Shown piece by piece: positions 44,155-53,664 of a stretch of DNA of 64,000 nucleotides. Below the pieces are notes generated by a model. It had not been told where the DNA came from and did no database searches. It worked only from the letters and a program-made list of their open reading frames with translations. This stretch comes from DASRAP01 sp964503275 (GTDB lineage Bacteria; Gemmatimonadota; Gemmatimonadetes; Gemmatimonadales; Gemmatimonadaceae). The position numbers were made by a program, and so were the translations under genes. How positions within the stretch are numbered: the stretch's first letter is position 1; every line of letters begins with the position of its first letter. The stretch lies in NCBI GenBank assembly GCA_964503275.1, contig CAZCZO010000007.1, positions 75,256-139,255 on the forward strand, given 5' to 3'.

Positions 44155-45335
44155 CAGCGTTGCCCGCGGAGCCACTCCAGCGGATCCACCGCGCGACCCT
44201 TCGGCCGCATCTCGAAGTGCAGGTGCGGCCCGAGCTCCGGGTCCGCGACGCCGACGGTGCCGAGGGCGTCGCCCTTGTCCACGCGCTGGCCGACGCGGAC
44301 CCCGATGCGACCCAGGCTGCAGTAGATGGAGTAGTCACCGCCCGCGTGGTCGAGGATCACGCAGTCGCCGTAGGTCCCCATCGATTCGGCGAGCGTGACG
44401 GTGCCGGGTGCGACCGCCACGACCGGCGTCCCCGACGCGGTCGCGATGCCGATGCCGTTCCAGCGCGTCGCCGTGTTGTTGGGATTCACGACCCGGCCGA
44501 AGCGGTAGATGATCTCGCCGTCCACCGGCCAGTTCAAGCGTCCGAGGTCGGAGGTCTTCAGCGCACTGGCGCGCGGCGCGGGCGCATTGGCGCGCGATTC
44601 GACGCTGCGTCGGGTCGTTTCGAGCGAGGCGATGAGGCTGTTCATGCGCGATTCGTCGCGGCGGATCGCGTCGAGCCGCGCCTGGATCTGTGCGGCGGAA
44701 CGCTGCGTCCGCTGCGCGGCCAGTTCCCGTTCGCGCTCGAGCATGCGCAGGCGCTGCTCCTCGCTCGCACGCTGTTGCCGCGACATCTCGAGCTCATCCT
44801 GCAGTCGCACCAAGAGCCGCTGTTGCCGCGTGACCTGGCGATTCAATTCCTCGACGCGCTTGAGCAAGGCGCGGTCGCGCAGGGCGACGAGCCGCAGGTA
44901 CTTGTACCGGGCGATCAGCTCCCCGAAGGACTCCGCGCTGAGCATCGCCTCGGCCGTGTACAGCGGGCCGCGCTTGTAGATGTCCACCAAGCGGCGCTGC
45001 AACGTCGCCCGCTTGATCATCGCCTCGTCCTGCGCGAGCACCAGCCGGCCGTTGGCCGACTGCACGTCGCTCGTGATGGACTCCAGCTGCTGATCCAACG
45101 CCCGCACGGCCCGCTGCGTGGCGTCGGCCTGACGTTCGAGGTTGCGCGCTTCCGCGTTGAGGTCGCGGACCGTGCCTTGCTGGCGGCGCAGGACGTTCTC
45201 GAGCGAATCCCGCTCGCGTCGGATGCGCTCCAATGCGTCGCGCTGTTGTCGCAGGCGCGCCTCGGCCCCCCCGTCCTGGGCGGCGACGGGGACGCTCGCT
45301 GCCGTCAGCAGCGCCGCGACTAGAAGCGCTCGCGT
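44154..45335 (-). CDS. envC: EnvC-like murein hydrolase activator
   Basis: A periplasmic coiled-coil plus LytM-domain protein of about 393 residues that activates cell-wall amidases at the septum under FtsEX control. A signal peptide (RALLVAALLTAASVPVAAQ) is followed by a long coiled coil (~25-260) and a LytM domain (~290-390). The catalytic residues are lost: the zinc His and Asp of the H-x-G-x-D motif are Asn and Gly in WNGIGIA, and YxHL reads YCSL, though HLHFE remains. This is the activator, not hydrolase, pattern. No ATG/GTG/TTG precedes the signal peptide nearby; ACG at 45335 with GGGAGG five bases ahead is the best start. A GTG at 45443, deep in ftsX, is the alternative. It is last of the lepA-envC run. 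Confidence 0.85.
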   Translation of the reverse strand, partial: TRALLVAALLTAASVPVAAQDGGAEARLRQQRDALERIRRERDSLENVLRRQQGTVRDLNAEARNLERQADATQRAVRALDQQLESITSDVQSANGRLVLAQDEAMIKRATLQRRLVDIYKRGPLYTAEAMLSAESFGELIARYKYLRLVALRDRALLKRVEELNRQVTRQQRLLVRLQDELEMSRQQRASEEQRLRMLERERELAAQRTQRSAAQIQARLDAIRRDESRMNSLIASLETTRRSVESRANAPAPRASALKTSDLGRLNWPVDGEIIYRFGRVVNPNNTATRWNGIGIATASGTPVVAVAPGTVTLAESMGTYGDCVILDHAGGDYSIYCSLGRIGVRVGQRVDKGDALGTVGVADPELGPHLHFEMRPKGRAVDPLEWLRGQR

Positions 45336-46168
45336 AGGTGCCTCCCGACCGACAGGGCGGAGCCCCCCAGGCCGAGGAGCCCGCCGGCCGCGATGCCGAG
45401 CACGATGATCGGCAGGTCGAAGAAGGTGCTCGCGACCACCCACTGCGTCACCGCCCGATGCGCGAGCCAGGTCAGGCCCACGGCGAGCGTACCACCGACC
45501 ACGCCCTTGAGGAGCCCGTCGATGAGGAAGGGACGGCGGATGAACGCATCGGTCGCCCCCACCAGTCGCATGATCTCGATCTCGCGGCTCCGCGCGAGCA
45601 CGGCCATGCGGATGGTCGAGCCGATGATGATCATGGCGACGGCCGCGAACGTGGCTCCGAGCAGCAGACCGGCGACGCCGGCGATGGAGCGCACCCGATA
45701 CAGCTTCTCGACCCATTCCTCCCCGTAGCGCACGTCGTCGATGAAGGGGTAGGTCCCGACGCGGTCGGCGATCGCGCGGACCGCGTCGGGGGTGCGAAAC
45801 CCCTCGTGCAGCCGGATGTCGATCGACGCCGGCAGGATCGCCGCGTCGAACACATCGTTGAACTCCCCCAGCTCACGCCGCGCACGCTCCAGGGCCTCCT
45901 CCGCGGTGACCAAGGTCGCGCGCTGCACCTCGGGGAACGCGGCCGCGTCGCCGAGCAGCGCACTCACGGCCTCGATCGGCGTCCCGTCGGCGATGAACGC
46001 CCGGATCTCGACGCGCTCCTCGATCTGACCGAGGACCTGCCGGATGTTGAGCGCGACCAGACCGAAGAGTCCCACGGCGAACAGCGAGAACGCGATCGTC
46101 ACCACGCTCAGCAGGTTGAGCAGGGGCGCGCGCTCGTTGGCGCGGAGGACCTCGCGGAGGGTGCGCAT
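45320..46168 (-). CDS. ftsX: Cell-division ABC permease FtsX
   Basis: The membrane subunit of the FtsEX complex, which transmits ATP hydrolysis to periplasmic EnvC at the divisome. Of 282 residues, the first hydrophobic helix is near 20-42. A periplasmic loop (~45-150, with SALLGDAAAFPEVQRATLVTAEEAL) contacts EnvC, and three further helices are in the C-terminal half, with SREIEIMRLVGATDAFIRRPF, the classic FtsX cytoplasmic signature. The ATG at 46168 shares a base with the ftsE stop (TGATG). Its 3' end overlaps envC by 16 nt. Confidence 0.95.
   Translation of the reverse strand: MRTLREVLRANERAPLLNLLSVVTIAFSLFAVGLFGLVALNIRQVLGQIEERVEIRAFIADGTPIEAVSALLGDAAAFPEVQRATLVTAEEALERARRELGEFNDVFDAAILPASIDIRLHEGFRTPDAVRAIADRVGTYPFIDDVRYGEEWVEKLYRVRSIAGVAGLLLGATFAAVAMIIIGSTIRMAVLARSREIEIMRLVGATDAFIRRPFLIDGLLKGVVGGTLAVGLTWLAHRAVTQWVVASTFFDLPIIVLGIAAGGLLGLGGSALSVGRHLRERF
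45341..45346 (-). promoter_or_regulatory. Shine-Dalgarno site for ACG-initiated envC
   Basis: GGGAGG on the minus strand lies 5 nt before the ACG codon at 45335, inside the end of ftsX. Confidence 0.5.
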
Positions 46169-46845
46169 CAGTGCGGGACCGGCGCCGCGCTGTCGAACAC
46201 CAGCTCGCCGCGGTGGATCTCGAGGGCGCGGCAATCGGCGCGGCGCATCAGTTCGAGGTCGTGCGTCGCCATCAGGACGGCCGTCCCCGAGGCGTTGATC
46301 TCGCGCAGGAGCTGGAACACGCCGCGCGTCGCCCGGTCGTCGAGGTTGCCGGTCGGCTCGTCGGCGATCAGCACCGTGGGGTCATTGACCAGCGCCCGGG
46401 CGATCGCGACCCGCTGCTGTTCTCCGCCCGAGAGTTCCGACGGATACGCGGTCGCCTTGCTTGCGAGCCCGACCTGTCCCAGCACGCGTGCGACCTTCGG
46501 GCCGATCGACGCGGCAGGCGCACCGGTGACCTCGAGCGCGAACGCGACGTTCGCCTCGGCAGTCCGGTCGTCGAGCAGGCGGAAGTCCTGGAAGATCACG
46601 CCCAGGGACCGCCGCAAGGCCGCGATCTCGGCGCTGCGGGCCGTCCCGACCGAGACGCCGGCCACGCGCACCTCGCCGTGCGTCGGCCGCTCGGCCCCGT
46701 AGATCAACTTGAGGATGGTGCTCTTGCCTGCGCCGCTGGCACCGGTCAAGAAGACGAACTCCCCTTTGGCGACCTGGAACGAGATGTCCACCAGCGCCAT
46801 GCCACTGCGGGGATACTCCATCGACACCTTCGAGAAGCGGATCAC
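46168..46845 (-). CDS. ftsE: Cell-division ABC ATPase FtsE
   Basis: The cytoplasmic ATPase partner of FtsX. The 225-residue ABC domain has Walker A GASGAGKST near 35-43, a Q-loop VIFQDFRLL, signature LSGGEQQRVAIARAL and Walker B VLIADEPTGNLD, followed by the switch His in MATHD. The protein length and the EYPRSGMALVDISF opening are typical of FtsE. It starts 16 bp after the PLP-enzyme gene, so division genes are transcribed together with the lepA-led run. Confidence 0.96.
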   Translation of the reverse strand: MIRFSKVSMEYPRSGMALVDISFQVAKGEFVFLTGASGAGKSTILKLIYGAERPTHGEVRVAGVSVGTARSAEIAALRRSLGVIFQDFRLLDDRTAEANVAFALEVTGAPAASIGPKVARVLGQVGLASKATAYPSELSGGEQQRVAIARALVNDPTVLIADEPTGNLDDRATRGVFQLLREINASGTAVLMATHDLELMRRADCRALEIHRGELVFDSAAPVPH

Positions 46846-46861
46846 GCGACCCCCCGTGCTG

Positions 46862-48019
46862 TCACGTCAACGCCTGCTCGAGGTCGGCGATGAGATCCTC
46901 CGCGTCCTCGATGCCGATGCTCATGCGGATGAAGCCATCGGGGATCCCGATCTTCGCGCGCTGCGCCGCCGTGAGACTCGCGTGCGACGAGTAGCGCGGC
47001 TCGATCACCAGCGAGTCGACGCCGCCGAGGCTCGAGGCATGCTGGAAGACCTTGAGGCGTCGCAGGAAGCGATCCGCCGCCCGGCCGCCGCCGACCAGTT
47101 CGATCGCCATCATGCCGCCGTAGCCGTCGAGCAGTTCGGTCGCGATCGCGTGGTCGGGGTGACTCAGGAGGCCGGGATAATGCACCCGACGGATCTCCTT
47201 GCGCCCGCTGCACCATGTCGCGATCGCCATCGCATTCTCGTTCGCGCGCCGCACCCGCACGTCGAGGGTCTTGAGGCCGCGCTCGAGCAACCAGCAGGCA
47301 AAGGGGTCGGCGGCCTGTCCCCACACGATCATCTTGTGGCGGACCTCCTCGATGTACGAGGCCGTCCCACAGACCACGCCGGCGAGCACATCGTGGTGCC
47401 CGTTCAGGTACTTGGTCGCCGAGTGGATGACCACGTCCGCCCCATGCTCCAGCGGGCGGTAGTTGACGGGGCTGGCGAAGGTGGAATCGACCACCAGGGC
47501 GAGGCCGCTCTCCTGCGTCTGGAAGCTGATGGGCCGCAGATCGATCACGCGGCAGGTCGGGTTCACCGGGGTCTCGATGAACACCGCGCGCGTCTCGCGC
47601 GTGATGCGCTTGCGCCATGCCCGCGGCTCGAACGGATCCACCAGGGTCACGTTGATCCCGAGCCCGACGAACTCCTCCATCAGCAGGCGATAGGTGCCGC
47701 CATAGAGGTACTGGCTCGCGAGCAGTCGGTCGCCCGGCCGCAGCAACGCCAGCAGCGCGCAGGCGGTGGCCCCCATGCCGCTCGACAGCACCGCAGCGGC
47801 CTCCGCGCCCTCGAGCAGCGCGAGGCGCTCCTGCAGCGACGTGTGGTTCGGCGTGTTGCCGTAGCGCGAGTACAGCAGCCCCTCGCTGCTCCCGAACTGC
47901 TGGACGTAGTTGACCGACTGCGAGAGCAGCGGTGCGACCGGTGTGTCGGCCCGCTTGGGGGACGGCGTCCCGTGCACGGCGATGGTCGAGCGCCCGTGGG
48001 GGCGTGCGGGGGTGCTCAT
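46862..48019 (-). CDS. Cys/Met-metabolism PLP-dependent enzyme
   Basis: A 385-residue fold-type I transsulfuration enzyme, such as cystathionine gamma-synthase/lyase or methionine gamma-lyase. Visible features are YSRYGNTPNHTSLQERLALLEGAEAAAVLSSGMGA (PLP phosphate site), ETPVNPTCRVIDL, VVDSTFASPVNYRPLEHGADVVIHSATKYLNGH with the Schiff-base Lys, and SLGGVDSLVIEPRYSSHASL near the substrate carboxylate. The reaction cannot be fixed by eye. It overlaps the upstream 104-residue gene by 4 nt. Confidence 0.9.
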   Translation of the reverse strand: MSTPARPHGRSTIAVHGTPSPKRADTPVAPLLSQSVNYVQQFGSSEGLLYSRYGNTPNHTSLQERLALLEGAEAAAVLSSGMGATACALLALLRPGDRLLASQYLYGGTYRLLMEEFVGLGINVTLVDPFEPRAWRKRITRETRAVFIETPVNPTCRVIDLRPISFQTQESGLALVVDSTFASPVNYRPLEHGADVVIHSATKYLNGHHDVLAGVVCGTASYIEEVRHKMIVWGQAADPFACWLLERGLKTLDVRVRRANENAMAIATWCSGRKEIRRVHYPGLLSHPDHAIATELLDGYGGMMAIELVGGGRAADRFLRRLKVFQHASSLGGVDSLVIEPRYSSHASLTAAQRAKIGIPDGFIRMSIGIEDAEDLIADLEQALT

Positions 48020-48330
48020 AGCGTGATCCGCTGTCGCGGGGTTTGCAGGATCGGGCGCTGGGTGTCGGTGCGCACCAGCCGGACGATCTCGGAGACGGCC
48101 ACGCCGGCCAGGTCGCGCACCACGATGCCGCCCTTCGGCACCTCCTCGTCATACACGACTTGCGCCAGCTCGTGCCGACGCGGACCGTAGACCCAGACCA
48201 GCTCGCCGTCGTCCACGAGCCGCAATTCCGCCTCGGCCGCACGCAGCCGGACCTGCGGCCCACGCTCGGCATCGCCACGGCGAGTCGCGACGTACTGCAC
48301 GACCTGCAGCGGATGATGGGTCCGGCTCAT
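48016..48330 (-). CDS. Small beta-rich protein of unknown function
   Basis: Encodes 104 residues, with no signal or membrane segment. The pattern ELRLVDDGELVWVYGPRRHELAQVVYDEEVPKGGIVVRDLAGVAVSEIVRLVR suggests a small beta-barrel, loosely like the dinucleotide-binding barrel of molybdopterin enzymes; this is weak. It overlaps both neighbours by 4 nt, so it is expressed in fixed ratio with the STAS-wHTH and PLP proteins. It is possibly an accessory to that cassette; function unknown. Confidence 0.7.
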   Translation of the reverse strand: MSRTHHPLQVVQYVATRRGDAERGPQVRLRAAEAELRLVDDGELVWVYGPRRHELAQVVYDEEVPKGGIVVRDLAGVAVSEIVRLVRTDTQRPILQTPRQRITL

Positions 48331-48893
48331 GCGGCAGCGCCGAAGGGCGGACGGATGAGGGGGCCGTCCTGCACGAGGAGCCGGCGCTGGACGAGGGCGG
48401 CGACCGCGACCTCGACGACCTCGACGGCGATCGCGAGCGCGGCCGCGACGGCGGCCGTCTCCTGCAGCCGTTCGCGGACGATGGTCTCCCAGATCTGTCG
48501 TTCCAGCGGATCCACGACGCCCACGAGGCGGTGCGCCCCCGGGCCGATGGTGCGCACGACCAGCGCCAGGCGGTCCCGCTCGAGCACCTGCTCGATGGCG
48601 TCGAGGTGATCGTCGGAGATGCCGTCGAACAGGAAGCAGCCCTCGTACCCGACGGTGTCACTGCACGCGCGCCGGACCAAGGTCGCGACGATCTCGTCGG
48701 CGCAGGAGAAGTCGATCAGGCCCACGCGCGAGAAGTCGATGACCGTCAGCGTCGCCGCCGCGCGCTGGGGCAGCCGGGCCTCGATGCCCGAGCGCACGGC
48801 GCGCCCCGTCGCGCGGGTCACCAGATCGTTATAGACCGGCTGATACGCCGCTTCGAGGATCGCGCCCACATCGATGTGCGTCTGCTGCATCAC
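48327..48893 (-). CDS. STAS-like protein with putative winged-helix C-terminus
   Basis: Encodes 188 residues. The central segment TLTVIDFSRVGLIDFSCADEIVATLVRRA resembles STAS-like (DUF4325-type) domains, which bind GHKL ATPases in partner-switch systems. The last ~55 residues, with ERLQETAAVAAALAIAVEVVEVAVAALVQRRLLVQDG, read like a winged-helix DNA-binding domain; both assignments are from pattern only. It overlaps the upstream GHKL gene by 4 nt. If right, this is a STAS domain fused to its own DNA-binding output. Confidence 0.6.
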   Translation of the reverse strand: MMQQTHIDVGAILEAAYQPVYNDLVTRATGRAVRSGIEARLPQRAAATLTVIDFSRVGLIDFSCADEIVATLVRRACSDTVGYEGCFLFDGISDDHLDAIEQVLERDRLALVVRTIGPGAHRLVGVVDPLERQIWETIVRERLQETAAVAAALAIAVEVVEVAVAALVQRRLLVQDGPLIRPPFGAAA

Positions 48894-49768
48894 GCGGCTC
48901 GGCCAGGGATGATGATGGAGACCTGCGCCCCAGGGAACGACGACAGACCCTCCCGCAACGGCACGTCACTGTCCCAACTGGGAACGATAGCGATGCGCGC
49001 CGTTCCGGACCGGACCGCCAACTTCCCGTCCCAGGTACCCAGGAAGCGGCGGATGCCCGCGAAACCCTGGCCGCGGCCCGGATCGGGGAACCGCGACTGC
49101 CCCTGGATCACGGAAGCCTCCAGTGCCCGGGCGTCGGACCAGCGGTCGCCGAAGCGCCGCGCATGCGCGGGGGCCAATGAAGCCGCGAAGCCCACGCCGG
49201 CGTCGCAGACCGCGATCTGCACGACGCGCCGCGCCAAGCTGCGCCAAGTGTAGGTCTGGACCATCACCCAGCCCCCGCGGCCCGCATGTTCGACGATGTT
49301 CTGGCAGGCCTCCGACAGCGTCATCGCGAACCGGCCGATCATGCGCACATCGGCCTGCAGCTGCTGCCCCAGGATCGCCTCGGAGCGCTCCTGGATGCTC
49401 CCCACGACCCGGTGCACGTCCTCGGAGCCGGCGATGGCGGTCATCGGTAGCCAGACATCGTTCGACTGTCCGGTCCGGCCGGTGGGGATGCGGCCGCTGA
49501 GCTCGAACAACTCACTGGCGTAGGTGAAGAAGTCCGCGCGATGCCAGTAGGACAGCGTCCGCTCGGTCTCGGGCACCAGGAGCGTGGGGCGCGTGGCGCG
49601 GGACTGGGCCACGCAGAGCAGCGACGCCAGCCCGTAGGGCGTGCCGAAGGTGGTGTGCCGTGCGTCGAGGATGAGCTTGGCATCCAGCGGATGCGCGGCC
49701 GCCTGCGTGATGACCTGTTCGAACGACGATTCCGTGAGGTCGTCGGGAATGGTGATGACAGCGCTCAC
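48890..49768 (-). CDS. STAS-like plus GHKL ATPase protein
   Basis: Encodes 292 residues, cytoplasmic. The N-terminal ~95 residues look STAS-like (AKLILDARHTTFGTPYGLASLLCVAQ). The C-terminal part is a histidine-kinase-type ATPase: N-box TLSEACQNIVEHAGRGG near 150, G1 box CDAGVGFAASL near 190 and G2 region GRGQGFAGIRRFLGTWDG near 233-250. No phospho-acceptor His domain is seen, so it resembles anti-sigma/RsbW-like regulators rather than sensor kinases. It is translationally coupled to PfkB above and the STAS-wHTH protein below. Confidence 0.75.
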   Translation of the reverse strand: MSAVITIPDDLTESSFEQVITQAAAHPLDAKLILDARHTTFGTPYGLASLLCVAQSRATRPTLLVPETERTLSYWHRADFFTYASELFELSGRIPTGRTGQSNDVWLPMTAIAGSEDVHRVVGSIQERSEAILGQQLQADVRMIGRFAMTLSEACQNIVEHAGRGGWVMVQTYTWRSLARRVVQIAVCDAGVGFAASLAPAHARRFGDRWSDARALEASVIQGQSRFPDPGRGQGFAGIRRFLGTWDGKLAVRSGTARIAIVPSWDSDVPLREGLSSFPGAQVSIIIPGRAA

Positions 49769-50751
49769 GCGGGGATCGGCTCTCGACGAAGGAAGTACGC
49801 GAGGCTGGTCGCCCCGCGATGGTCCACATTCCGGGCGGCGGCCTCAGCTGCGGCCACCAGCGCCACGTCGAAGTTATCACCCGCGCACAGCCGGGAGAAA
49901 TACGTCGCGCCGAACACGTCGCCGCAACCCGTGGGATCGGGGGCCGCGCTGCGGGTCGCGGCCGCCGGGACCCGCGCCGTGCGTATGGCTCCGCTGCTCA
50001 CGCCCCAGCGGTCGCGCCGCGTGAGGTCGGCGAGCCCCGAGACGCCGGGGGCGACGAAGTACACCGCGCCGCGCGCGCCCAACGTGACCACCAACGACGA
50101 CACGCCGACCGACAGGGCGGTGGCCGCGAGGGCCATGCCGTCGGGCGCCATCAAGGCCAGTTCGTCCTCGTTGACCTGCACCGCGTCGAAGCAGCGACAC
50201 CAGGCGGCGACGTCGGCGAGCGGTTGGGGCGTCCGCAGCCCGGTCGCGTCGATCCCCAGGGTCAGTGAATGCAGGTCGCAGTAGATGGGCCCGGCGAAGT
50301 GCTGCCGCAGCAGCGTCGCCGTGGCCAGATCCAGTTCGTTCCCCGCGATGAGGTTGATGTACAGGGCGTCGAGATCGCGCAGCAACGGGACCAGCGCCTG
50401 CCACTGCCAGCCGGGCACGCCGCCGATGAGGCGCTCGCTGCGCCGCGCGTCGTCCAGGTAGCGCAGTTCGACGCGATTGGTGGGGGAGGGCACCGCGACC
50501 GCCGCCGCGTCGGGGGCCAGGCGCCGCAGCGAGCGCAGCCAATGCGACGCCCGCGGCGCCAGGTCGTCGCCGACCTTGGCGATCGGCACGATCTCCCACG
50601 AGGGCGGCAGCGCCGCGTCGCAGGCGGCCAGCGCGTACGCGATGCCCCCCCACTCCTCGACGGCCGCGGCACGGGCATCCCTGCCGTGGATCACGTCCCA
50701 CACGAACGTGCCGAGCACACCGAGTCGTCGGCGGCGCGGCGGGCGCGTCAC
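49765..50751 (-). CDS. PfkB-family carbohydrate kinase
   Basis: A 328-residue ribokinase-fold sugar or nucleoside kinase. The opening RRLGVLGTFVWDVIHGRDARAAAVEEWGGIAYALA is the PfkB N-terminus, with the Gly-rich substrate site. The C-terminal signature DPTGCGDVFGATYFSRL contains the catalytic Asp and anion hole. Near the middle, VQVNEDELALMA is the usual NxxE segment. The GTG at 50751 overlaps the ROK stop by 4 nt. The substrate is undetermined. Confidence 0.88.
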   Translation of the reverse strand: MTRPPRRRRLGVLGTFVWDVIHGRDARAAAVEEWGGIAYALAACDAALPPSWEIVPIAKVGDDLAPRASHWLRSLRRLAPDAAAVAVPSPTNRVELRYLDDARRSERLIGGVPGWQWQALVPLLRDLDALYINLIAGNELDLATATLLRQHFAGPIYCDLHSLTLGIDATGLRTPQPLADVAAWCRCFDAVQVNEDELALMAPDGMALAATALSVGVSSLVVTLGARGAVYFVAPGVSGLADLTRRDRWGVSSGAIRTARVPAAATRSAAPDPTGCGDVFGATYFSRLCAGDNFDVALVAAAEAAARNVDHRGATSLAYFLRREPIPA

Positions 50752-51734
50752 GAGGCGGAGCGCTGCTGGAGGAACGTGGCCACCGCCCCGACGACCCCCG
50801 CGGTGCCCGGCAGGGACCCCGGCACGATGCGCGCGGCCTCCCACGCGGGCTTGAACGCCCGCCGCCGCACCTCGGCGCGGATGGGGTCGAACAGCGCCGC
50901 GCCGGCCTGGGTGACCCCGCCAGCGAGCACCACGACCTCCGGGTTGAAGATGTTCAGCAGGGTCGCGATGCCGATGCCGAGGAACTTCGCGGTGTCGCGG
51001 ACCACTTCGCGCGCGACGGGGTCGCCCGCCGCGGACGCTTCGTACACGAGCTGTGCCGTGATCCGCGCCAGATCCCCGCCGGCCATTTCGCGCAGCTGCG
51101 AATGCTCGTTGCCGCTGAGGGCCTCCCGGGCGCGCTCGGCGATCGCCGAGCCCGACGCGTAGGCCTCGAGGCAGCCGTAGTTCCCGCAGGCGCAGCGGCG
51201 GCCGTTGGCGTCGATCGTCGTGTGGCCGATCTCACCGGCGACGTCGGAGGACCCGTGGTAGAGCGCACCGTCGAGGATGAGCCCGCCCCCGATGCCGGTC
51301 CCGATGGTGAGCCCGACGACGTGCCGAGCCCCGCGCGCCGCGCCGAGCCACCACTCGCCCATCGTGGCGCAGTTCGCATCGTTGTCGAGCGTCACGTCCA
51401 GACCGGTACGCAGGCGCATCTCCCGCGCCAGCGGATAGTCGAACCAGCGCAGATTCGGTGCGACGATGACGATGCCACGCTCGCGGTCCAGCGGCCCGGG
51501 TGCGCCGACCCCGATCCCGACGAAGGCATCGCGGTCCACCCCCGTGGCGACCCGCGCCTCCGCGATGACCGTATCGATCATCCGGCACATGCGGTCGGTC
51601 ACGGCCTCCGCGCCCTGCTCCGGGCGCGTCGGCTCACTGCGGACAGGCAGCTGCGTCGCCCCATCGACCGACACGACGCCGACGACGATGTTCGTACCAC
51701 CCAGATCCACACCCACGACGAAGGGGCCCGGCAT
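50748..51734 (-). CDS. ROK-family sugar kinase
   Basis: A 328-residue ROK protein, most like glucokinases. The ATP site VGVDLGGTNIVVGVVS is at the N-terminus. The ExGH-type catalytic region is EIGHTTIDANGRRCACGNYGCLEAYASG near 155-182, which also has the ROK zinc Cys cluster. No N-terminal HTH is present, so it is an enzyme rather than a repressor. Its ATG directly abuts the lepA stop codon with no gap. It probably phosphorylates glucose or a related hexose; specificity not provable here. Confidence 0.9.
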   Translation of the reverse strand: MPGPFVVGVDLGGTNIVVGVVSVDGATQLPVRSEPTRPEQGAEAVTDRMCRMIDTVIAEARVATGVDRDAFVGIGVGAPGPLDRERGIVIVAPNLRWFDYPLAREMRLRTGLDVTLDNDANCATMGEWWLGAARGARHVVGLTIGTGIGGGLILDGALYHGSSDVAGEIGHTTIDANGRRCACGNYGCLEAYASGSAIAERAREALSGNEHSQLREMAGGDLARITAQLVYEASAAGDPVAREVVRDTAKFLGIGIATLLNIFNPEVVVLAGGVTQAGAALFDPIRAEVRRRAFKPAWEAARIVPGSLPGTAGVVGAVATFLQQRSAS

Positions 51735-53534
<1,800 letters not shown>

Positions 53535-53574
53535 GGCCTGCGGACGACGGGGAGACTTCAGCGGACAACCCTTC

Positions 53575-53603
53575 AATCTAACCGAGGCGGATGCCCCGTC
53601 CAA
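53575..53603 (-). promoter_or_regulatory. lepA promoter
   Basis: On the minus strand, TTGGAC (53603-53598), a 17-bp spacer and TAGATT (53580-53575). Start is near 53568, giving a leader of about 34 nt. Confidence 0.55.
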
Positions 53604-53623
53604 CGTGACGGGAGCGCTGGCCG

Positions 53624-53652
53624 TTCTCCGTCGCTGGTCCGCGCGGTAGCTT
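53624..53652 (+). promoter_or_regulatory. Promoter of DUF58 operon
   Basis: TTCTCC (53624-53629), a 17-bp spacer and TAGCTT (53647-53652). The ATG at 53665 follows after 12 nt, so the leader is about 5 nt. Confidence 0.45.
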
Positions 53653-53664
53653 CCCCTGTTCGCG

